Positions 52,534 to 61,333 of a stretch of DNA of 64,000 nt are shown piece by piece. Source of the stretch: an uncultured Pelagibacteraceae bacterium (GTDB taxonomy: Bacteria; Pseudomonadota; Alphaproteobacteria; Pelagibacterales; Pelagibacteraceae). Under the pieces are notes generated by a model, which saw only the letters and a program-made list of their open reading frames with translations, was not told where the DNA came from and searched no databases. The stretch is taken from the NCBI GenBank assembly GCA_902579215.1, contig CACHGH010000003.1, positions 20,868 through 84,867 of the forward strand. Reading direction: 5' to 3'. Made by a program: the position numbers and the translations under genes. The first letter of the stretch is position 1; each line of letters starts with the position of its first letter.

Positions 52534-53361
52534 CTATATATATTTTAATTCTTTCATTGTTTTATTGAATAACTTTTCCAAGTTATTTATTACTTCAGTG
52601 TCACATTTTTCCCATTGCTTTGATTTTCCTACATTAAAAAATGGTTGATTGTTTTTATTATATAAATTTTCTTTAAAACCAACTTTTTGTTCAAGTTTTT
52701 TAAGATTAGAAAAATTTACCATTTCTATACACTCTTTTATTCTGTCATCGTTGATTTCCAAATCACATATTTTATTTAAATATTTAACAATTCCTTTAAA
52801 ACAATCGAATGTGTTAGACAACAAATACTCATACTTGACTATAAGTGCACTACCATAAGGGAAATTTTTCCATGAATTATAATGCTGACCCCAGTCTCCT
52901 CTGACCTCGCCAGCTAAATTTGATTTTGATAAATCTAAGGCACCCATATCATCTTTTGTGCTCATCATTTTTAATGTTTCATTGAGTGGTAAGTTTAAAT
53001 ATTTTGAGTAAGAAATTAAAACATCTCTTGGATCCCTAACTAAATAAATTGCACCTAAGGTATTTTCTTTATTAGTAAAAGGGAAATTTTTATATGTTCC
53101 TAGAGCACTATGAGTTTTTAAAAAATTTATTTTATTATTGAGGTTAATATATTCTTGTGCTGGAATCCATGATTCTGCAACTTCATCAAAATTAACTGGT
53201 TTATTACCAACTTGAAGAAATTGATTAAACTTAGGAAATAAAGGTATTTTTTTTAGTATATCAAATTCAAACTCTTTTTTTTTTGAATAGATATATGAAC
53301 ATAAAAAAGATCTAACCCAAGTATTTCCACTCTTTGGATATGAAGCTAGCCAAATAATCAT
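52534..53361 (-). CDS. Sulfotransferase-domain protein (second of a tandem pair)
   Basis: A 275-aa PAPS-dependent sulfotransferase-like protein. The 5'-phosphosulfate motif is WLASYPKSGNTWVRSFL (residues 4-20), and the 3'-phosphate motif is IYLVRDPRDVLISYSKY (about 109). The C-terminus NKTMKELKYI is almost the same as that of the next gene upstream (KEMKELKYI), showing recent duplication. The acceptor is unknown; surface glycan or lipid are candidates. It runs against the flanking rho and mnmE. Confidence 0.88.
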   Translation of the reverse strand: MIIWLASYPKSGNTWVRSFLCSYIYSKKKEFEFDILKKIPLFPKFNQFLQVGNKPVNFDEVAESWIPAQEYINLNNKINFLKTHSALGTYKNFPFTNKENTLGAIYLVRDPRDVLISYSKYLNLPLNETLKMMSTKDDMGALDLSKSNLAGEVRGDWGQHYNSWKNFPYGSALIVKYEYLLSNTFDCFKGIVKYLNKICDLEINDDRIKECIEMVNFSNLKKLEQKVGFKENLYNKNNQPFFNVGKSKQWEKCDTEVINNLEKLFNKTMKELKYI

Positions 53362-53373
53362 TATTTAATTTAA

Positions 53374-54222
53374 TTATATATATTTTAATTCCTTCATTTC
53401 TTTTTGAAATTTATTAACAATTTCTTCCACTAAACTACCATCTAAAACTTTATTCCAGTCATTGTTAGGACCTAAGTTAAAGAATTTTTTACTATTACCT
53501 GTTATTTTATTTTTAATACCTTCTTTAAACAATCCCTTATTTTCCATTTTTTTTAAACTTTCAAAAGATGTTGTATTTATTACATTCTCGATTTTTTTGT
53601 CACTAATATCTACGTTAAAGAATTTCTTCAAATATATTGTAATTTTTTCAACTTGTTCTTTTGGGTTAATTAATAGATCTTCATAACGAATTAATAAAAA
53701 ATTTTTTTTTGTATTTTTCCACGAATTATAATGGGCACCCCAAGATCCTATTAGAGTTAAAAAATTTGTATTACTTGAATTATTATCTAAATTTGTTCCT
53801 ATAGCCTGGTCATGAGAAAATAACATTTTCTTTGCTAGTTCATAGCTATTAATAGAAAAATGATACTTTAAGGAAGTAATTACATTTCTAGGATCTCTTA
53901 CAATATAAATTACTCCGGCTGTATTTTCATTGTTTGTAAATGAATCATTGCCAATTTTGCAGTTAACATGGTGAGTTTTAAAAAACTTAATTTTTCCATC
54001 AAGATTAATTTTTTCTTGTGAGCTAATCCAATTTTTTTTAATTTGTTGAATATTATGAAAATTAGAAACTAAACCTAAAAATTGTTTTCTTACTGGATAT
54101 TGTTCAATCATTTCCATCTTCTTAAAATCATGAGAACCATCTTGAGAATATAACAAAGATGAAATTATAGACCTCACCCATGTGTTTCCACTTTTTGGAT
54201 ATGAAGATAGCCAAATTATCAT
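53374..54222 (-). CDS. Sulfotransferase-domain protein (first of a tandem pair)
   Basis: A 282-aa paralogue with the same motifs: WLSSYPKSGNTWVRSII (about 4) and IYIVRDPRNVITSLKYHF (about 115). It has the characteristic WGAHYNSWKNTKK near 178 and the C-terminus KEMKELKYI. The frame is open to 54249, but the ATG at 54222 aligns with the paralogue's MIIWL start. It sits 12 nt before the other sulfotransferase and diverges from mnmE. Confidence 0.88.
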   Translation of the reverse strand: MIIWLSSYPKSGNTWVRSIISSLLYSQDGSHDFKKMEMIEQYPVRKQFLGLVSNFHNIQQIKKNWISSQEKINLDGKIKFFKTHHVNCKIGNDSFTNNENTAGVIYIVRDPRNVITSLKYHFSINSYELAKKMLFSHDQAIGTNLDNNSSNTNFLTLIGSWGAHYNSWKNTKKNFLLIRYEDLLINPKEQVEKITIYLKKFFNVDISDKKIENVINTTSFESLKKMENKGLFKEGIKNKITGNSKKFFNLGPNNDWNKVLDGSLVEEIVNKFQKEMKELKYI

Positions 54223-54292
54223 TATTTTTTTATTATATCTTTTGTTCATAATTAGATTAACAAAAATATTTAATTCTATGTATAATAAATCT

Positions 54293-55624
54293 ATGACTAT
54301 TTATGCATTATCATCAGGACCAGGCGTTTCAGGAATTGCGGTTATAAGAATTTCTGGGAAAAAAACGTCAGAAGTCATTAGAAATTTAACCAATGGTGAA
54401 TTGCCGCCTCCTAGAGTAGCTACACTTAAAAAAATAAACAATATCAACACTTCTGAACTGATAGACGAGGGTATTATTTTATGGTTTCCTGGCCCAAATA
54501 GCTACACAGGAGAAGATATGGCCGAATTGCATGTTCACGGCAGTATCTCTGTAATAAATTCAATACAAAAGGAAATTTCAAACATAGACGAGTGTAGATT
54601 GGCAGAGCCAGGAGAATTTACAAAGCTTGCTTTTCAAAATGGAAAAATAAATTTGTTAAAAGCTGAAGGGATTGCAGATTTAATATCATCAGAAACAGAA
54701 ATACAAAGAAGACAAGCAATAAAAATAATGAATGGTTTGTCTGCTAATGTATTTAATGAAATGAGGGAAAACCTTTTAAAAATTTTGACAAAAGTTGAAG
54801 CTAAAATAGATTTTCCTGATGAGGATTTACCAAAAGAAACTCTAGATAATATAAAAAAAGAATCTAAAGATATTCAAAATAAAATAGAAAAGATTCTTAA
54901 TGATCAGAAAATTGGAGAAAGAATTAGGGATGGTTTTAAAATTGCAATAGTAGGACCAACTAATGCTGGAAAATCAAGTTTACTTAATTTGTTATCAAAA
55001 AGAGAAGTGGCGATTGTTTCTGAAACAGCTGGAACTACAAGAGATGTCATCGAGGTTCACCTTAATATTGATGGATATCCAGTTATAATTTCTGACACTG
55101 CAGGAATTAGAAAATCTCAGGACGAAATAGAGAATAAAGGTATAAAAATTGCGTTTAAAAGAGCGGAAGAAGCTGATTTACGACTAGTTGTTATAGAGCC
55201 TAAAAACCTGAATTTTACTGGATTTTTGAAAGATTTGTTCGATAAAGACTCAATTTTAGTTATAAATAAGTCCGAACTAATCAAAGCTAAATTGGACAAC
55301 CAAATATCTAAACTCAATCATGTATTAATTTCTATAAAAGATAATAAAAATATAAATCATCTAATTACGAAAATAAAAAATAATTTAAAAAATAAGTTTA
55401 TTACCAATGATGATATTTATATAACAAGAGAAAGACATCGAGAACATTTAAAAAATTGTTTAATGAGTCTAAAAGAATTTGATAAAAAAAATAGCCTCGA
55501 AGATTTTGATAAGGCAGCAGAAGATTTAAGGTTGGCTACAAGAAATCTAGGTATGATTGTTGGAAAAGTAGGTGTTGAGGAGTTATTAGGTAGTATTTTC
55601 AACGATTTTTGCATAGGAAAATAA
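54293..55624 (+). CDS. mnmE: tRNA uridine-5-carboxymethylaminomethyl GTPase MnmE
   Basis: A 443-aa GTPase that, with MnmG, installs (carboxymethyl)aminomethyl groups on U34 of tRNA. The start TIYALSSGPGVSGIAVIRISG (MTIYALSSGPG) is the family N-terminus, so I take the ATG at 54293 although the frame is open to 54182. The G domain has GPTNAGKSSLLN (about 219), TAGTTRD (about 243) and SDTAGIR (about 264); NKSE is the G4 motif. The C-terminus FNDFCIGK ends in the signature CIGK. Confidence 0.95.
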   Translation: MTIYALSSGPGVSGIAVIRISGKKTSEVIRNLTNGELPPPRVATLKKINNINTSELIDEGIILWFPGPNSYTGEDMAELHVHGSISVINSIQKEISNIDECRLAEPGEFTKLAFQNGKINLLKAEGIADLISSETEIQRRQAIKIMNGLSANVFNEMRENLLKILTKVEAKIDFPDEDLPKETLDNIKKESKDIQNKIEKILNDQKIGERIRDGFKIAIVGPTNAGKSSLLNLLSKREVAIVSETAGTTRDVIEVHLNIDGYPVIISDTAGIRKSQDEIENKGIKIAFKRAEEADLRLVVIEPKNLNFTGFLKDLFDKDSILVINKSELIKAKLDNQISKLNHVLISIKDNKNINHLITKIKNNLKNKFITNDDIYITRERHREHLKNCLMSLKEFDKKNSLEDFDKAAEDLRLATRNLGMIVGKVGVEELLGSIFNDFCIGK

Positions 55625-55647
55625 CGTCAATTTTCCTGTGTTTTTTT
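55615..55647 (+). terminator. Rho-independent terminator overlapping the mnmE stop
   Basis: AGGAAAAT (55615-55622) pairs with ATTTTCCT (55630-55637) around a 7-nt loop and is followed by GTG and seven T. The left arm overlaps the TAA of mnmE (55622-55624), a compact design. Confidence 0.75.
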
Positions 55648-55715
55648 AACATTTTTGATGAAACCCTTTGGGAATTAAGAGTTATTTTGTAAAAAAACAG
55701 AAATCTTGTAAAAAT

Positions 55716-55721
55716 TATAAT
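55716..55721 (+). promoter_or_regulatory. Possible -10 element for mnmG-rsmG-parAB
   Basis: A perfect TATAAT lies 18 bp before the mnmG ATG, after the mnmE terminator. TTGTAA occurs 23 bp upstream (55687-55692), which is farther than the usual 17 bp, so the -35 is unclear. In a sequence this A/T-rich the hexamer could also occur by chance. Confidence 0.3.
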
Positions 55722-55739
55722 CACATATAAATTTAAATA

Positions 55740-57611
55740 ATGAAAAATGATTTATCATTTGATGTAGTAGTAATCGGTGGAGGACATTCAGGATGTGAAG
55801 CAGCTGCCGCCGCAGCGCGTCTTGGTGTAAATACAGCACTCTTCACCCACGATATAAAGACTATTGGAGAGATGTCATGTAACCCAGCTATAGGAGGTTT
55901 AGGTAAAGGTCATCTTGTTCGAGAGATAGATGCCCTAGATGGTGTTATGGGTGATGTTGCAGATAAATCTGGAATACAATTTAGATTATTAAATAAAAGC
56001 AGAGGCCCAGCTGTCAGGGGACCTAGAACTCAATCTGATAGATCACTATACCGTAAATTTATGCAAGAAAAACTTCTAAGTTACTGTAATTTAAGCGTTT
56101 TTTCAGATCCTGTAATTAAGTTTATATTTAAAAATAACTGTATAACTGGCTTTCATACATTAAAAGGAAACAATGTAACTTGTAATAAGATAATCCTAAC
56201 AACTGGCACTTTTTTGAATGGTTTAATACATATTGGCGACGAGAGGACACCTGCCGGAAGATATAATGAAAAACCAAGTACTGGCTTAAGTGAACAACTT
56301 CAAAAATATAATTTTAAAATAGGTAGATTGAAAACAGGGACTCCACCAAGGTTAGATTCTAGAACTATTAATTTTAATAATCTTGAAAAACAGTTTGCTG
56401 ATAGTGATCCTTATTTTTTCTCTTTTTTAACTAAAAAGAATTTGAACAAGCAAGTATCATGTTCGATGACTTACACAAATGATAAGGTTCATAAGATTAT
56501 AGAAAAGAACTTATCAAAGAGCGCAATGTACTCTGGCAGCATCCAAGGTGTAGGACCTAGATACTGTCCTTCAATTGAGGATAAAATTGTAAAATTCTCG
56601 GATAAGTTAAGACATCAAATATTTTTAGAGCCAGAGGGTCTAAATGACCATACAATATACCCAAATGGTATATCTACATCTCTACCTGAGGTTGTGCAAC
56701 ATGAAATACTTAATAATATCAATGGTTTAGAAAATGTTAAGGTCATTAGGCCAGGATATGCAATAGAATATGATTATGTAGACCCAAGGGAGCTTTTTTT
56801 AACATTAGAGACTAAAAAAATAAAGAACTTATACCTTGCTGGTCAAATTAATGGAACTACAGGTTACGAGGAAGCTGCAGCCCAAGGCTTAATAGCTGGA
56901 ATTAATGCTGCTTTATCTCTTAAAAATCGAGAACCTTTTATTTTAGATAGATCTGATGCTTATATAGGCGTTATGATTGATGATCTAGTTACTAAAGGTG
57001 TTGCAGAACCCTATAGGATGTTTACATCAAGAGCTGAGTACCGATTAAGTTTAAGAGCAGATAATGCAGATTTAAGACTTACACAAAAGGGTATTAATAT
57101 TGGTCTAGTTACAGAAAGTAGAAGACATTTATTCGAGGATAAATTTGCTAAATTATCCAAAATATCTCTCCAAATGTCTACTTTTAATATTTCTCCATCT
57201 AAGGCTGAAAAGCATGGTATCAATATTGCAAAAGACGGTATTTTTAGGTCTGCTGAGGAGATTTTAACCTATAAAGGTGTTGATATGTCTAAGGTAAGAG
57301 AAATATGGCCTGAAATCGCTAGTTATGGCAGTGAAATCGACGAACAAATTGAAATTAACTCCCATTATAGAGGTTATCTGAAAAAGCAAAAAGCAGATAT
57401 TCTTGCCTTTAAAAGAGATGAAAATTTAGCTATTCCAGATAATCTAGATTATGACCAATTTTCAGGTTTATCAAATGAAGTAAAGGCTAAATTTAAGCAA
57501 ATAAGACCAAAAACTATGGGTCAAGCACTCAGAATCGATGGAATAACTCCAGCCGCTGTATATATTTTGTTGTCACATGTTAAAAGAAAGTCTATTAAGC
57601 AAATAGCTTAA
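55740..57611 (+). CDS. mnmG: tRNA uridine-5-carboxymethylaminomethyl enzyme MnmG
   Basis: A 623-aa FAD protein, partner of MnmE. Signatures are [21 protein letters not shown] (FAD, about 9), [24 protein letters not shown] (about 44; [11 protein letters not shown]), [31 protein letters not shown]-like [12 protein letters not shown] and [10 protein letters not shown] (about 378). Length is that of family (about 625). Its stop overlaps the rsmG start by 1 nt. Confidence 0.97.
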   Translation: MKNDLSFDVVVIGGGHSGCEAAAAAARLGVNTALFTHDIKTIGEMSCNPAIGGLGKGHLVREIDALDGVMGDVADKSGIQFRLLNKSRGPAVRGPRTQSDRSLYRKFMQEKLLSYCNLSVFSDPVIKFIFKNNCITGFHTLKGNNVTCNKIILTTGTFLNGLIHIGDERTPAGRYNEKPSTGLSEQLQKYNFKIGRLKTGTPPRLDSRTINFNNLEKQFADSDPYFFSFLTKKNLNKQVSCSMTYTNDKVHKIIEKNLSKSAMYSGSIQGVGPRYCPSIEDKIVKFSDKLRHQIFLEPEGLNDHTIYPNGISTSLPEVVQHEILNNINGLENVKVIRPGYAIEYDYVDPRELFLTLETKKIKNLYLAGQINGTTGYEEAAAQGLIAGINAALSLKNREPFILDRSDAYIGVMIDDLVTKGVAEPYRMFTSRAEYRLSLRADNADLRLTQKGINIGLVTESRRHLFEDKFAKLSKISLQMSTFNISPSKAEKHGINIAKDGIFRSAEEILTYKGVDMSKVREIWPEIASYGSEIDEQIEINSHYRGYLKKQKADILAFKRDENLAIPDNLDYDQFSGLSNEVKAKFKQIRPKTMGQALRIDGITPAAVYILLSHVKRKSIKQIA

Positions 57612-58249
57612 TGGAAGATAATTTTAATAATTATTCATTACTAAATAAAATAAACGTTTCACGTGAAACATATTTGGACTTTGAATCATATATTTCTATG
57701 CTTTTAGATAAAAATCAGCATATAAACATAATTAGTAAAAAAACAGCCAAAATCAACATTATTAGAGAAAGACACATAATAGATTCAGCACAAGCTATTG
57801 ATTTTGTTGATTTAAATAGTAATACAACCTATGATTTAGGAAGTGGTGGAGGCATGCCAGGTATTGTTATTGCAATTATATTTAAAAATTTAAAGAAGAG
57901 CATGCAGTTCACCTTGTATGAAAAGAGCCACCATAAGAGTAAGTTTTTAAAGGAGGTATCAAAAAAATTAAAGCTTAATACCAAAGTTATTCAAGAAGAT
58001 ATTTTTAAATCAACAAAACTAAAATCAGGAACAATTTTAGCAAGAGCATTCAAACCTTTACCTCTAGTTTTAGAATTAGTTCATAAAAATTTTAGTACTT
58101 ATAAAAATTTAGTTATTTTTATGGGGAAAAATGGAAAACAAGTATTGAAGGAAGCTTCCAAGAACTGGGATTTTGAGTATAAGGAAAAGAGGAGCATTAC
58201 TAGTGAAGATTCTTTTTTATTGAACATAAAGAATATAAAAAAAAAATGA
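57611..58249 (+). CDS. rsmG: 16S rRNA (guanine527-N7)-methyltransferase RsmG
   Basis: A 212-aa methyltransferase of the GidB family. The SAM-binding motif is DLGSGGGMPGIVIAII (about 76-91), preceded by RERHIIDSAQ (about 54), and LARAFKPLPLVLEL (about 140) follows the family. The codons for NVSRET near the start encode the parS site (listed separately). It overlaps parA by 4 nt. Confidence 0.94.
   Translation: MEDNFNNYSLLNKINVSRETYLDFESYISMLLDKNQHINIISKKTAKINIIRERHIIDSAQAIDFVDLNSNTTYDLGSGGGMPGIVIAIIFKNLKKSMQFTLYEKSHHKSKFLKEVSKKLKLNTKVIQEDIFKSTKLKSGTILARAFKPLPLVLELVHKNFSTYKNLVIFMGKNGKQVLKEASKNWDFEYKEKRSITSEDSFLLNIKNIKKK
57655..57670. promoter_or_regulatory. parS: Chromosomal parS partition site inside rsmG
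   Basis: CGTTTCACGTGAAACA matches the consensus parS palindrome TGTTTCACGTGAAACA at 15 of 16 positions, the only difference being the first base. It lies in the 5' coding part of rsmG, about 590 bp before parA and about 9 kb from the proposed origin. This is the ParB loading site. Confidence 0.92.
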
Positions 58250-59049
58250 CACAGACACAAATAATATCAGTAATAAACCAAAAGGGTGGAGTTGGAAAAA
58301 CAACAACAGTTATTAATTTGGCAGCAGGACTTGCTCTTCAAAATAAAAAAATATTAGTTGTTGATTTAGATCCACAAGGCAATGCAACAACTGGATTAGG
58401 ATTATCAAATTCAGAGGACTCTGACAAAACTATTTATACAGTTTTAAATGGAACAAGAATAATATCTGATGTTTTAAAAAAAACGCAATTCAAAAATTTA
58501 GATTTGATATCATCCAATGTAGACCTCTCGGGTCTTGAAGTCGAAACAGCTGGTGATAGTAAGAGAGCATTTATTCTAAAGGATCAAATAATGGCTTATT
58601 TAAAGGATTCTAGTTCTATATACGATTACATATTAATTGATTGTCCGCCATCTTTGAGTTTATTAACAGTGATGGCCTTGGTGGCTTCAAACACCTTAAT
58701 TGTTCCTCTCCAAACAGAATTTTTTGCTTTAGAGGGTCTTACACAGTTAATGAAAACAATTGATAGAATTAAAGTCAATTTAAATTCAAAACTAAAAATT
58801 GAAGGAATTCTTTTAACTATGTATGATAAAAGAAATAAACTTTCTTCTCAGGTTGAGAAAGAAGCTAGAGACTATTTTAAAAACAAAGTTTATTTAACTG
58901 TTATCCCACGAAATGTTAGGTTGTCTGAAGCACCATCACATGGAGTGCCAGTTTTGATTTACGATAAATCGTGTCCAGGAAGTAAATCTTATTATAGTTT
59001 CACAAAAGAATTTTTAGAAAAACAAAAATCATATGATAGTGCAGCTTGA
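58246..59049 (+). CDS. parA: Chromosome partitioning ATPase ParA
   Basis: A 267-aa Walker-type ATPase of the ParA/Soj family. It has the deviant Walker A NQKGGVGKTTTVINLAAGLA (about 11; KGGVGKTT), the A' motif VVDLDPQGNATTGLG (about 38) and Walker B YILIDCPPSLSLLTVMAL (about 123). It moves ParB-parS complexes along the nucleoid. It overlaps rsmG and parB by 4 nt each. Confidence 0.96.
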   Translation: MTQTQIISVINQKGGVGKTTTVINLAAGLALQNKKILVVDLDPQGNATTGLGLSNSEDSDKTIYTVLNGTRIISDVLKKTQFKNLDLISSNVDLSGLEVETAGDSKRAFILKDQIMAYLKDSSSIYDYILIDCPPSLSLLTVMALVASNTLIVPLQTEFFALEGLTQLMKTIDRIKVNLNSKLKIEGILLTMYDKRNKLSSQVEKEARDYFKNKVYLTVIPRNVRLSEAPSHGVPVLIYDKSCPGSKSYYSFTKEFLEKQKSYDSAA

Positions 59050-59897
59050 TGGATACTACTAAAATTAAAAAAGGATTAGGTAGAGGTCTTTCTTCATTAA
59101 TTGGAGACACTAAAGTTGAAACAAATATTAACAAATTACCGATTAGTGACTTAACAAGAAATAAATTCCAACCACGAAAGAATTTTAATAAAGAAAATCT
59201 TGACGAACTCACAAATTCTATAAAAGAAAGAGGTATTATTCAGCCAATAATTGTTAGAAAATCAAAGGAAAATAGCTCAAAATATGAAATAATTGCTGGT
59301 GAGAGAAGGTGGCTTGCTGCCCAGAATGCAGGCTTACATGAGGTTCCTATAGTTATTACAGATGTTGATGATTTAAAATCACTAGAGTTCGCTATAGTTG
59401 AGAACGTTCAAAGAAATGATCTTAATGTTATTGAGGAAGCCGAAGGTTATAAACGTTTGATAAATGAGTTTTCATACGATCAAGAAAATGTAGCTAAATT
59501 TATTGGAAAAAGCAGGAGTCATGTAGCTAATTGTTTAAGGTTACTGGCACTTCCTAAAGAAGTTCTAGAGCTAATTGAGAATAATAAACTATCACCTGGT
59601 CATGCTAAAGTTTTAGTTGGATTAGAAAACTCAATATTTCTAGCTAAGAAAATAATAGAAAAAAAATTATCAGTAAGACAAGCAGAAAATTTAGCTAGGA
59701 TTTTCAAAACTAACAGGACAGCAAGAATTAATAAAAAAGATCCAAATTTAAATCAATTGGAAAACTCTTTAAGAGAAAAGATAGGACTTAATGTTCATAT
59801 TAAAAACAAAAAAAACAACTCAGGTTCGATACTTTTTGAATACAAAGGTTTAGATCAATTAAACAAACTTATCGAAATTATTAAATCTCACTATTAA
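59046..59897 (+). CDS. parB: Chromosome partitioning protein ParB
   Basis: A 283-aa CTP-dependent DNA clamp. The N-terminal GLGRGLSSLIGD is the typical ParA-contact segment, GERRWLAAQNAGL (about 83) and VENVQRNDLNVIEEAEGYKRL (about 118; NVQRNDLNVIEEA) hold CTP contacts, and a helix-turn-helix (VAKFIGKSRSHVANCLRLL) binds parS. The start may be the first ATG or the second (MDTTKIKKG). It converges on holA with a 4-nt overlap. Confidence 0.96.
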   Translation: MMDTTKIKKGLGRGLSSLIGDTKVETNINKLPISDLTRNKFQPRKNFNKENLDELTNSIKERGIIQPIIVRKSKENSSKYEIIAGERRWLAAQNAGLHEVPIVITDVDDLKSLEFAIVENVQRNDLNVIEEAEGYKRLINEFSYDQENVAKFIGKSRSHVANCLRLLALPKEVLELIENNKLSPGHAKVLVGLENSIFLAKKIIEKKLSVRQAENLARIFKTNRTARINKKDPNLNQLENSLREKIGLNVHIKNKKNNSGSILFEYKGLDQLNKLIEIIKSHY

Positions 59898-60877
59898 TTT
59901 GTTTGTGTAATAATAAAATCAGATAAAATATTTAGAGAGTTAGTAGAATTTTTTTTTATTAAAAGCTCTATATTATTAATTTCATAAATTAAATTTTGAA
60001 TATTTTTTTCTGACCACAATACTGCCTGTTGTTTCACTATTTCCTTATCCTTCCAAAAAATTGGTGGTTTATATGATGATATTATAGAATCTATATTTTT
60101 AGATAAATTTTCCTGTTTTTTGATTTCATGTATCCTTTTTGATTTCATTAATAAAGTTCTGACTATTAATATACAGTCATCAATTGAAAAATTATTTTCA
60201 TTCAAAATGTTTACAGTTTTTTTTTGATTTTTGGCAAGACAATTATCTATCAACTCAGAAACACTATAGTTTTCTGCAAGGTTTGTAATTTTAATTATTT
60301 CATCTCTACTAATCTTTGTCTTATTTTTTAAATAATTTTCAATTTTATCTAATTCATTTTTTAAATTTTGTCTGTCTCCGTTACATCTACTTGATAATAA
60401 ATTAATAGTTTCTTGAGAAATCTTTATATTCTTGTCCTTAAAAAATATATTTATTTGTTCATTTAGCGTTTTTATATTATCTGCATAAAATGGTATGCAT
60501 ATAGTATTCTTACCTTTTTCAAATAAAGATCTTAATTTAGATTTTTTGTCCAAAATAGATGAATTTAAAACAATTGTTATATCCTTAATTTCTTTCTCTA
60601 TAATGCCTTCAATTACATCTTTTACCTTATCTGTTGATCTTGAAATAATTATAAGTTTTTGATCTTCAAAAAAGGATTTTGTATAAATTTTTTCTAAAAA
60701 ACTATCCTTATTATTTAAGATTTCACTTTCTTCATATCTAAATATTTTGTCATTAAATTTTTTTTCTAATTGATTTTTTATTATTTGATTTTTAAATCCT
60801 TCGTTTTCTCCATAAAATAAATAAAAATTATTATTAAGAAAATCAATTTTGTTAATTTCGTAAGATTTAAAAATCAT
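59894..60877 (-). CDS. holA: DNA polymerase III delta subunit
   Basis: A 327-aa clamp-loader subunit. It is weakly conserved, but the N-terminal FYLFYGENEGFKNQIIKNQ (YFLYGENxG pattern, about 17), CIPFYADNIKTLNEQI (about 132), LSSRCNGDRQNLKNELDKIE (about 164; RCNGDRQNLKNELDK) and the neighbours lptE and leuS fit HolA. It starts adjacent to the lptE stop. The parB-holA-lptE-leuS arrangement is standard in alphaproteobacteria. Confidence 0.9.
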   Translation of the reverse strand: MIFKSYEINKIDFLNNNFYLFYGENEGFKNQIIKNQLEKKFNDKIFRYEESEILNNKDSFLEKIYTKSFFEDQKLIIISRSTDKVKDVIEGIIEKEIKDITIVLNSSILDKKSKLRSLFEKGKNTICIPFYADNIKTLNEQINIFFKDKNIKISQETINLLSSRCNGDRQNLKNELDKIENYLKNKTKISRDEIIKITNLAENYSVSELIDNCLAKNQKKTVNILNENNFSIDDCILIVRTLLMKSKRIHEIKKQENLSKNIDSIISSYKPPIFWKDKEIVKQQAVLWSEKNIQNLIYEINNIELLIKKNSTNSLNILSDFIITQTN

Positions 60878-61333
60878 TTAAAGTGTATAAAAATATGAAA
60901 TTATATTTTCTAAAATTTCGTTTGTTAAATTATCCTCAATATTTTTCTCATATTGTTTTAAATCGAATTTGTTAGAGCTATTTTTATAATTAAAGCTTTC
61001 CGAAAATACCTTATTTCCAACAATTTTTTCATCATTTAAGATACTAATTTCTGAAATAATGGTCATTTCAAAATTAGATGGATTACCTTCGCTGTCTTTT
61101 GAAATTATATTAATATTTTTTTTTGAATTTATCTTAATAGAATAAAAATTGTTTGAATCATTTTTTTTGTATGAGTCCAAATTATTTTTGATTTTTCTAC
61201 TTATTTTTGTTTTATCCTCAACTTTAAATTCTAAAATATTAAAGTTTAAATTCTTTGATGAATAAATAGATTTATAGCCACAACTTGTAATTACAAAAGC
61301 AGAAAGTATTAGTATAATTATATTTTTTTTCAT
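60878..61333 (-). CDS. lptE: LPS-assembly lipoprotein LptE-like
   Basis: A 151-aa lipoprotein with a signal ending in the lipobox VITSCGY (Cys at about residue 18), then a beta-rich mature part beginning [18 protein letters not shown]. Together with LptD it would insert LPS into the outer membrane. The sequence is fast-evolving; the call leans on the lipobox, the size and the leuS-lptE-holA order. Overlaps leuS by 4 nt. Confidence 0.8.
   Translation of the reverse strand: MKKNIIILILSAFVITSCGYKSIYSSKNLNFNILEFKVEDKTKISRKIKNNLDSYKKNDSNNFYSIKINSKKNINIISKDSEGNPSNFEMTIISEISILNDEKIVGNKVFSESFNYKNSSNKFDLKQYEKNIEDNLTNEILENIISYFYTL

Noticed and set aside
54182-54292. Long N-terminal extension of mnmE (37 extra residues)
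   Set aside because: The extra residues are hydrophobic antisense of the sulfotransferase start, and MnmE proteins begin at MTIYALSSGPG-like sequence, so 54293 is the start.
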